Below, one piece after another: positions 58,714-64,000 of a DNA stretch of 64,000 nt (the first letter of the stretch is position 1; every line of letters starts with the position of its first letter). The stretch lies in contig NZ_JAGYWA010000006.1 of the NCBI RefSeq assembly GCF_018383905.1, forward strand, positions 372,001 to 436,000, given 5' to 3'. The notes beneath the pieces are model-generated. The model had not been told where the DNA came from, searched no databases, and saw only the letters and a program-made list of their open reading frames with translations. A program made the translations under genes and the position numbers. Source of the stretch: Flavobacterium branchiicola. Lineage in GTDB: Bacteria > Bacteroidota > Bacteroidia > Flavobacteriales > Flavobacteriaceae.

Positions 58714-59802
58714 ATGCTGACGATAATAGATAAGTATATTTTAAAAAGATATTTAGCCACTTTCTCGGTGATGATCTTATTATTTATTCCGATTGGAATT
58801 GTAATTGACGTTTCTGAAAAGGTGAATAAAATGCTGGAAAACAAGATTCCGTTTATGGATATTGCTTTCTATTATTACAATTTTACCGTTTACTTCGCAA
58901 ATTCATTATTTCCAATATTTCTGTTTTTATCGGTAATTTGGTTTACATCAAAATTGGCAAATAATACAGAAATTATTGCGATTTTAAGTTCTGGAATCTC
59001 GTTTACACGTTTCTTAAGACCTTATATTATTGGAGCTTCAATCGTTTCGGTTTTTGTGCTTTTAATGGGGTTTTTTATTGTTCCAGCCGCGAGTGAGGGT
59101 TTTAATAATTTTAGATATACGTATTTAAAAGGAAATGGTAAAGAGCTTATGCGCGGTGAAAACACCAATGTTTACCGTCAGATTAATGATCACGATTTCA
59201 TTTTTGTAAATAGTTTTAACGAAGAATCAAAAACGGCTTTTAATTTTACGTTAGAGCATTTTGATAAAGAGAAATTAACCTATAAAATCTCGGCTAGCCG
59301 TATTAAATGGGATCCAAAAAAGAAAACCTATATTTTATATGATTACACCAAGAGAACGCTTGGCGAATTGAATGATGTAATCGAAAAGGATCCTGAAAAA
59401 GAGGTTAAGTTTAAATTTGAATTGGCCGATTTAACGCCGGTTGTATATATAGCAGAGACACTTTCTTTAGGAAAACTGATAGACTTTATTGATAAGGAAA
59501 GAAAAAGAGGTTCCGGGAATATAAATACATATTTAGTAGTTCTGTATAAAAAATACAGCGTTCCGGTTTCTGCCTTTATTTTGACTATTATTGCCGTTGC
59601 AGTTTCGTCTATGAAACGTCGTGGTGGTATGGGAACCAATTTAGCTATCGGAATTGCAATTGCCTTTTCATTTGTGTTTTTTGATAAAATATTTGGTACT
59701 CTTGCCGAAAAATCTACATTCTCACCATTATTAGCTGTCTGGTTTCCGAATATTGTTTTCGGGATTTTAGCAGTTTACTTATTACGCAATGCGAAACGAT
59801 AA
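58714..59802 (+). CDS. LptF/LptG-family permease
   Basis: The 362-residue protein begins MLTIIDKYILKRYLATF, has two membrane helices at each end (with LMGFFIVPAASEGFN and FDKIFGTLAEKSTFSPLLAV in between) and a large periplasmic beta-jellyroll, as in LptF and LptG. These form the inner membrane part of the lipopolysaccharide exporter. LptF and LptG are hard to tell apart here. The chosen ATG at 58714 excludes a TTG-initiated extension into the repeat. Its end overlaps the next gene by 14 bases. Confidence 0.88.
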   Translation: MLTIIDKYILKRYLATFSVMILLFIPIGIVIDVSEKVNKMLENKIPFMDIAFYYYNFTVYFANSLFPIFLFLSVIWFTSKLANNTEIIAILSSGISFTRFLRPYIIGASIVSVFVLLMGFFIVPAASEGFNNFRYTYLKGNGKELMRGENTNVYRQINDHDFIFVNSFNEESKTAFNFTLEHFDKEKLTYKISASRIKWDPKKKTYILYDYTKRTLGELNDVIEKDPEKEVKFKFELADLTPVVYIAETLSLGKLIDFIDKERKRGSGNINTYLVVLYKKYSVPVSAFILTIIAVAVSSMKRRGGMGTNLAIGIAIAFSFVFFDKIFGTLAEKSTFSPLLAVWFPNIVFGILAVYLLRNAKR

Positions 59803-60679
59803 TTTAAAAAGTTATTTAAATCTTCACTTAATTGTTTTTATCTGGGGTTTTACAGCCATTTTAGGCGCCTTAATTACAATCGATGCCGAAAATTTAGTCT
59901 GGTTTAGAATGCTTCTTGCTATGATTTTTCTTGGAGGATTTATTATCTATAAAAAACAATCTTTTCAGGTACCAATAAAAGAACTTTTTAAGTTGATTTT
60001 TGTTGGTTTACTGATTGCTTTACACTGGATTTTCTTTTTTAAAGCAATTCATGTTTCAAACGTTTCAATTACACTATCCATATTTTCTTTGGGCGCATTT
60101 TTTGCCTCTTTATTAGAACCGCTTTTCTTCGGACGAAAAGTATTATGGTACGAGGTTTTCTTCGGATTGATTATTATAGCAGGTTTAGCCTTGATATTGC
60201 AGGTTGAGATTAAATATCTTACAGGTGTTTATTATGCGTTAGCCGCCATAATTCTTGGGGTTTTATTTACTTTGATGAATGGGAAATTAATATCAGATCA
60301 TGAGCCATCTGTAATTACATTTTACGAGTTTGGTGCCGGCGTTTTCTTTATTACTATTTATTTTTTAGTACAAGGAAAATTCAATAGAGATTTCTTTACA
60401 ATGTCATTAAACAATTGGGGCTTGCTCTTTATTTTGGCTTCAATATGTACTGCTTATGCCTTTACCGCATCGGTAAAAGTAATGCAACGATTAACGCCTT
60501 ATACTGTAATGTTAACGACTAATTTAGAGCCTGTTTACGGAATTGTATTAGCGTATTTTATTCTGGGCGGAAAAGAAAAAATGAGTGTCGAATTTTACAT
60601 AGGAGCAGTCATAATTATTATTACTGTGATTCTAAATGGGGTTTTCAAACATTACCAAAATAAGAAAGAAAACTTGTAA
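59789..60679 (+). CDS. EamA/DMT-family transporter
   Basis: The 296-residue protein has ten membrane helices in two EamA repeats: LIVFIWGFTAILGALITID at the start and TAYAFTASVKVMQRLTPYTV, LEPVYGIVLAYFILGGKEKM near the end, hallmarks of the drug/metabolite transporter superfamily. The substrate is unknown. It overlaps the LptF/G-type gene by 14 bases, so translation is coupled. Confidence 0.9.
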   Translation: MRNDNLKSYLNLHLIVFIWGFTAILGALITIDAENLVWFRMLLAMIFLGGFIIYKKQSFQVPIKELFKLIFVGLLIALHWIFFFKAIHVSNVSITLSIFSLGAFFASLLEPLFFGRKVLWYEVFFGLIIIAGLALILQVEIKYLTGVYYALAAIILGVLFTLMNGKLISDHEPSVITFYEFGAGVFFITIYFLVQGKFNRDFFTMSLNNWGLLFILASICTAYAFTASVKVMQRLTPYTVMLTTNLEPVYGIVLAYFILGGKEKMSVEFYIGAVIIIITVILNGVFKHYQNKKENL

Positions 60680-60751
60680 TAGTTTCCTTATTTTTAAAAT
60701 GCATTTTTATACTTTAAATAACAATTAACTTCGCCAATGATATAATATTTT

Positions 60752-60759
60752 TATATTTG
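60752..60759 (+). promoter_or_regulatory. Flavobacterium -7 box for accA
   Basis: TATATTTG lies 32 bases before the accA start codon. The -33 TTG was not found. Confidence 0.5.
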
Positions 60760-60791
60760 CGGTTCGATTTAAAAACAAAATTCAAAACTCC

Positions 60792-61745
60792 ATGGAATAT
60801 TTAGATTTTGAGCTTCCAATAAAAGAACTTGAAGAACAATTAGAAAAGTGCGTTATAATTGGAAAAGAATCTGATGTTGATGTTACGCCAACGTGTAAAG
60901 AAATCAACAAGAAACTAGAACAGACTAAGAAAGAAATATATAAAAATCTTACTGCCTGGCAACGTGTACAATTGTCAAGACATCCAAACAGACCATATAC
61001 TTTAGATTATATCAGAGCAATTTGCGGTGATACATTCTTAGAGCTTCATGGTGACCGTAACTTTAAAGATGATAAAGCGATGGTTGGTGGTCTTGGAAAA
61101 ATAAACGGACAGTCGTTTATGATCGTAGGTCAGCAAAAAGGTTTTAATACAAAAACACGTCAGTACCGTAATTTTGGTATGGCAAACCCTGAAGGATACC
61201 GTAAAGCTTTGCGTTTGATGAAAATGGCAGAGAAATTCGGAATTCCGGTTCTTACTTTAGTAGATACTCCGGGTGCATACCCTGGGCTTGAAGCTGAAGA
61301 AAGAGGGCAAGGTGAAGCGATTGCAAGAAATATTTTTGAAATGGTTCGTTTGCAAGTGCCAATTATTACCATTATTGTTGGTGAAGGTGCTTCTGGTGGA
61401 GCATTAGGAATTGGTGTTGGAGATAAAGTTTATATGTTAGAGAATACTTGGTATTCTGTAATTTCTCCTGAATCATGTTCTTCAATTTTATGGAAAAGCT
61501 GGGAGTACAAAGAACGTGCTGCAGATGCTTTAAAATTGACTTCATCGGATATGAAAAAACAAAAATTAGTTGATGATGTTATTCCTGAGCCACTTGGCGG
61601 AGCGCACTATGATCGCGAAACTACTTTTAAAACAGTAGCAGAATATATCACCAAAGGATATAATGAATTGAAAGACTTATCAACAGCTGATTTAATTGCC
61701 CAAAGAATGGATAAATACAGCAATATGGGTGAGTACAAAGAATAA
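60792..61745 (+). CDS. accA: Acetyl-CoA carboxylase carboxyltransferase subunit alpha
   Basis: The 317-residue protein is a full-length AccA: helical N-terminus (LPIKELEEQLEKC), then GDRNFKDDKAMVGGLGKING, LVDTPGAYPGLEAEERGQGE and IVGEGASGGALGIGVGD, which form the crotonase-like carboxyltransferase core. It provides malonyl-CoA for fatty acid synthesis with AccD. It is followed by a strong terminator. Confidence 0.96.
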   Translation: MEYLDFELPIKELEEQLEKCVIIGKESDVDVTPTCKEINKKLEQTKKEIYKNLTAWQRVQLSRHPNRPYTLDYIRAICGDTFLELHGDRNFKDDKAMVGGLGKINGQSFMIVGQQKGFNTKTRQYRNFGMANPEGYRKALRLMKMAEKFGIPVLTLVDTPGAYPGLEAEERGQGEAIARNIFEMVRLQVPIITIIVGEGASGGALGIGVGDKVYMLENTWYSVISPESCSSILWKSWEYKERAADALKLTSSDMKKQKLVDDVIPEPLGGAHYDRETTFKTVAEYITKGYNELKDLSTADLIAQRMDKYSNMGEYKE

Positions 61746-61761
61746 ATTCATACAATATGAT

Positions 61762-61799
61762 AAAAAATCCGAAGCCCTGCGGTTTCGGATTTTTTTTTG
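61762..61799 (+). terminator. Intrinsic terminator of accA
   Basis: AAAAATCCGAA and TTCGGATTTTT form a hairpin around GCCCTGCGGT, followed by a T run. Confidence 0.88.
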
Positions 61800-61885
61800 G
61801 TTATGAACACAAAAACTTATTTATAAACAATACAATAGTTATAACTCGCTAGCAATTTTTTTTTAAATTTTGTTACTTTCGCTAT

Positions 61886-63430
61886 ATGGAAAATTTCAAA
61901 AATGTAAACCCTGTAAAGGTAGATAAAACCACTATTATTAATCTCGAAAAAGGGAAACTCCCTCCGCAAGTACTTGAAATGGAGGAGGCTGTGCTAGGAG
62001 CGATGATGATTGATAAAAAGGGGGTAGATGATGTAATTGATATTTTGCAGCCCGATGCTTTTTATAAAGATGCACACAAGCATATTTTTGAGGCGATTTT
62101 GCAGCTTTTTACAGAAACACAGCCAATCGATTTATTGACTGTTTCGAGTCAGTTAAAGAAAAATGGAAAACTGGAGCTTGCTGGTGGAGATTTTTACCTG
62201 ATTCAGCTTACGCAGAAAATTGCTTCGTCTGCACATATCGAATTTCACTCGCGTATTATTCTGCAAAAGTTTATTCAGAGAAGTTTAATTAGAATTTCCT
62301 CTGAAATTATTGAAGAATCGTATGATGAGACAACAGACGTATTCGATTTGCTTGATAGAGCGGAGTCTAAATTATACGAAGTAACTCAGGGAAATATCAA
62401 GCGTAGTTCTGAAACCGCACAGAGTTTAGTTTTACAAGCTAAAAAGAAAATTGAAGAGATTTCTAAAAAAGAGGGATTAAGTGGTGTAGAAACTGGCTTT
62501 ACTAATTTAGATAAACTAACTTCAGGATGGCAGCCAAGTGATTTAATTATTATCGCGGCAAGACCTGCGATGGGAAAAACGGCATTTGTACTTTCTATGG
62601 CCAGAAATATTGCTATTCAATATGGGCATGGAGTAGCTTTGTTCTCTCTGGAGATGGCTTCAGTTCAGCTGATTACCAGGCTAATTTCTTCTGAAACAGG
62701 ATTGTCATCAGAAAAATTGCGTACAGGTAAATTAGAGGCACATGAATGGACAATGTTAAGTACTAAAGTAAAAGATTTAGAAAAAGCACCTTTATTTATT
62801 GATGATACACCCTCACTTTCTATTTTCGATTTAAGAGCAAAATGCCGTCGTTTAGCATCGCAACATGGTATTAAAATTATCATTATAGATTATTTGCAGT
62901 TAATGACTGCGGGAGGAAATGCTAAAGGAGGAGGAAACCGTGAGCAGGAAATTTCGACAATTTCCCGAAACTTAAAAGCTTTGGCAAAAGAACTTAACGT
63001 TCCGGTTATTGCACTTTCCCAGTTATCGCGTGCTGTTGAGACACGTGGTTCTAGTAAAAGACCTTTACTTTCGGATCTTCGTGAATCTGGAGCGATTGAG
63101 CAGGATGCCGATATCGTTTCGTTTTTATACCGACCTGAATATTATAAAATTGAAGAATGGGATGATGATGAGGCTTCGCCAACTGCTGGTCAGGCAGAAA
63201 TTATGATCGCAAAACACCGTAATGGTGGTATCGAAAACATTCGTTTGAAATTTTTAGGACACTTAGGAAAATTTGATAACCTTGATGAATTTTCGGGTGG
63301 TTATGATGATCTGCCATCAAAAATGAATCATGATGATAATCCTTTTATTACCAAAAATCTCCCATCTGCAAACGAAGCATTTGGCAGTAATCTGAATGAC
63401 GACGATGATGATAGCGATGTGCCATTCTAA
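61886..63430 (+). CDS. dnaB: Replicative DNA helicase
   Basis: The 514-residue protein has the N-terminal DnaB domain (QVLEMEEAVLGAMMIDKKGV), a linker, and a RecA-like ATPase with ARPAMGKTAFVLSMA (Walker A), GVALFSLEMASVQL, IIIIDYLQLM (Walker B) and LSQLSRAVETRG, LRESGAIEQDADIV. No intein interrupts the P-loop. The C-terminus is acidic (DDDDDSDVPF), as in flavobacteria. It unwinds DNA at replication forks. Confidence 0.96.
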   Translation: MENFKNVNPVKVDKTTIINLEKGKLPPQVLEMEEAVLGAMMIDKKGVDDVIDILQPDAFYKDAHKHIFEAILQLFTETQPIDLLTVSSQLKKNGKLELAGGDFYLIQLTQKIASSAHIEFHSRIILQKFIQRSLIRISSEIIEESYDETTDVFDLLDRAESKLYEVTQGNIKRSSETAQSLVLQAKKKIEEISKKEGLSGVETGFTNLDKLTSGWQPSDLIIIAARPAMGKTAFVLSMARNIAIQYGHGVALFSLEMASVQLITRLISSETGLSSEKLRTGKLEAHEWTMLSTKVKDLEKAPLFIDDTPSLSIFDLRAKCRRLASQHGIKIIIIDYLQLMTAGGNAKGGGNREQEISTISRNLKALAKELNVPVIALSQLSRAVETRGSSKRPLLSDLRESGAIEQDADIVSFLYRPEYYKIEEWDDDEASPTAGQAEIMIAKHRNGGIENIRLKFLGHLGKFDNLDEFSGGYDDLPSKMNHDDNPFITKNLPSANEAFGSNLNDDDDDSDVPF

Positions 63431-63441
63431 AAATATTTACC

Positions 63442-63467
63442 AAAAGCCTTTTTATAAGGCTTTTTTT
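63442..63467 (+). terminator. Intrinsic terminator of dnaB
   Basis: AAAAGCCTT and AAGGCTTTT form a short hairpin with a TTTAT loop and a following T run. Confidence 0.8.
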
Positions 63468-63565
63468 ATGTTAAAAGGTTAAATTTCTTAATAAAATTCA
63501 GTAGTTTAGCGTGCCGATTCTAAAAGAATTCGACTATTAAATAACAACCAAAAACAAATTTAATC

Positions 63566-63922
63566 ATGAGTAAAGAAAAATTCCCTGGACCTATTCACGT
63601 TCCAGTGTCAACTGCAAAAGCGTGGGAAAAAAAGTATGATGATGATTCCTCTATAGAAGAAAGAGGAGGAAAGGATAAAGTTAAAGCTTTTTTAATTCCA
63701 CGCGAAAGTTTAAAAAAAGTACTTAAACTTAAAACGGATGCTGTTTTTGCATACATTGGAATAAATGATGACAACGAAAAGACATTGCTTTTTGTTGGAG
63801 CAAAATTAAATCCCTTAACAGGTAAGTATGAAAACGTTTACGGACCTCCGGAAAATGGTGATAATGCTGAGGGTGGCGAAGAAGTTGCTTATGATGGAGC
63901 AAGACCATGTCCTCCTTATTGA
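63566..63922 (+). CDS. Small hydrophilic protein of unknown function
   Basis: The 118-residue cytosolic protein has recurring polar strands (KAFLIPRESLKKVLKLK, then AYIGINDDNEKTLLFVGAKL) and ends YDGARPCPPY. No family is recognised. A similar ending (GARPCPPY-like) is common in flavobacterial hypothetical proteins, from memory. A partial membrane protein gene follows 20 bases later, so the two may be co-transcribed. Confidence 0.72.
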   Translation: MSKEKFPGPIHVPVSTAKAWEKKYDDDSSIEERGGKDKVKAFLIPRESLKKVLKLKTDAVFAYIGINDDNEKTLLFVGAKLNPLTGKYENVYGPPENGDNAEGGEEVAYDGARPCPPY

Positions 63923-63942
63923 TTTTGACTTTAATGTTTAAA

Positions 63943-64000
63943 ATGGATGATTTTTTAATATATTCAAGTTATTTAATCTTATTAATTAATCTTATTTTAT
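63943..64000 (+). CDS. Start of a probable membrane protein (partial)
   Basis: ATG at 63943 opens an ORF without a stop to the window end: MDDFLIYSSYLILLINLIL. The hydrophobic run suggests a first transmembrane helix. Only 19 residues are visible, so the gene is tentative. Confidence 0.45.
   Translation, partial: MDDFLIYSSYLILLINLIL

Overview
The window is AT-rich chromosomal DNA from a member of the Bacteroidota, most likely Flavobacterium or a close relative. The evidence is a T9SS C-terminal sorting domain protein, many lipoproteins with acidic residues after the lipobox cysteine, BtuB next to a BtuG-like beta-propeller, a split transketolase, and repeated matches to the Flavobacterium promoter (TTG, 17-23 bp, TAnnTTTG) instead of sigma-70 boxes. 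Species cannot be fixed from the sequence alone.

Layout. 1-6 kb: the carB 3' end, a YiaA-like membrane protein, a secreted metzincin lipoprotein, an ECF sigma/anti-sigma/DUF4252 cluster and a divergent S41 peptidase. 5.9-17 kb: a corrinoid capture and salvage locus. It holds btuB-btuG behind a cobalamin riboswitch, then cobC, cobS, a bluB-cobT fusion and cobU, and on the other strand btuF, btuC and btuD. A GxxExxY nuclease-family gene carried inside a palindromic repeat element separates btuC from btuD. 17-28 kb: RNA modification genes, an SDR, a 1143-residue T9SS-exported nuclease-like protein, a MepB-like protein, and a second ECF sigma factor paired with an inner-membrane/beta-barrel anti-sigma protein. 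28-42 kb: rmuC, small metabolic genes and a light-response block: TIGR01777 oxidoreductase, TetR, ABC1 kinase, photolyase, SRPBCC, crtZ, crtB, crtI and a CarH-like B12-binding MerR regulator, followed by a Kir channel. 42-51 kb: small stress and ligand-binding proteins, an ArsR operon with a readable operator, a Crp-family regulator, and a tRNA-Lys/tRNA-Leu array with duplicated units around a lipoprotein gene. 51-64 kb: housekeeping genes (aroK, phosphoribosyltransferase, S4 protein, FKBP, split tkt, tgt, LptF/G-type permease, EamA transporter, accA, dnaB).

Two threads connect the genes. First, the locus imports corrinoids (BtuB/BtuG, BtuFCD) and rebuilds the lower ligand (BluB-CobT, CobU, CobS, CobC) but has no corrin-ring genes; its product, adenosylcobalamin, is the expected chromophore of the CarH-like regulator 30 kb away. 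Second, four copies of one palindromic element occur (15669, 29849, 36839, 44717). The first is 603 bp and encloses the GxxExxY gene. The other three are 124-135 bp, very close to the 137 bp predicted if the gene were removed at the AGCT shared by its flanking 12-bp arms. This looks like an element family with one coding member and several gene-less derivatives, and is the strongest candidate here for something undescribed.
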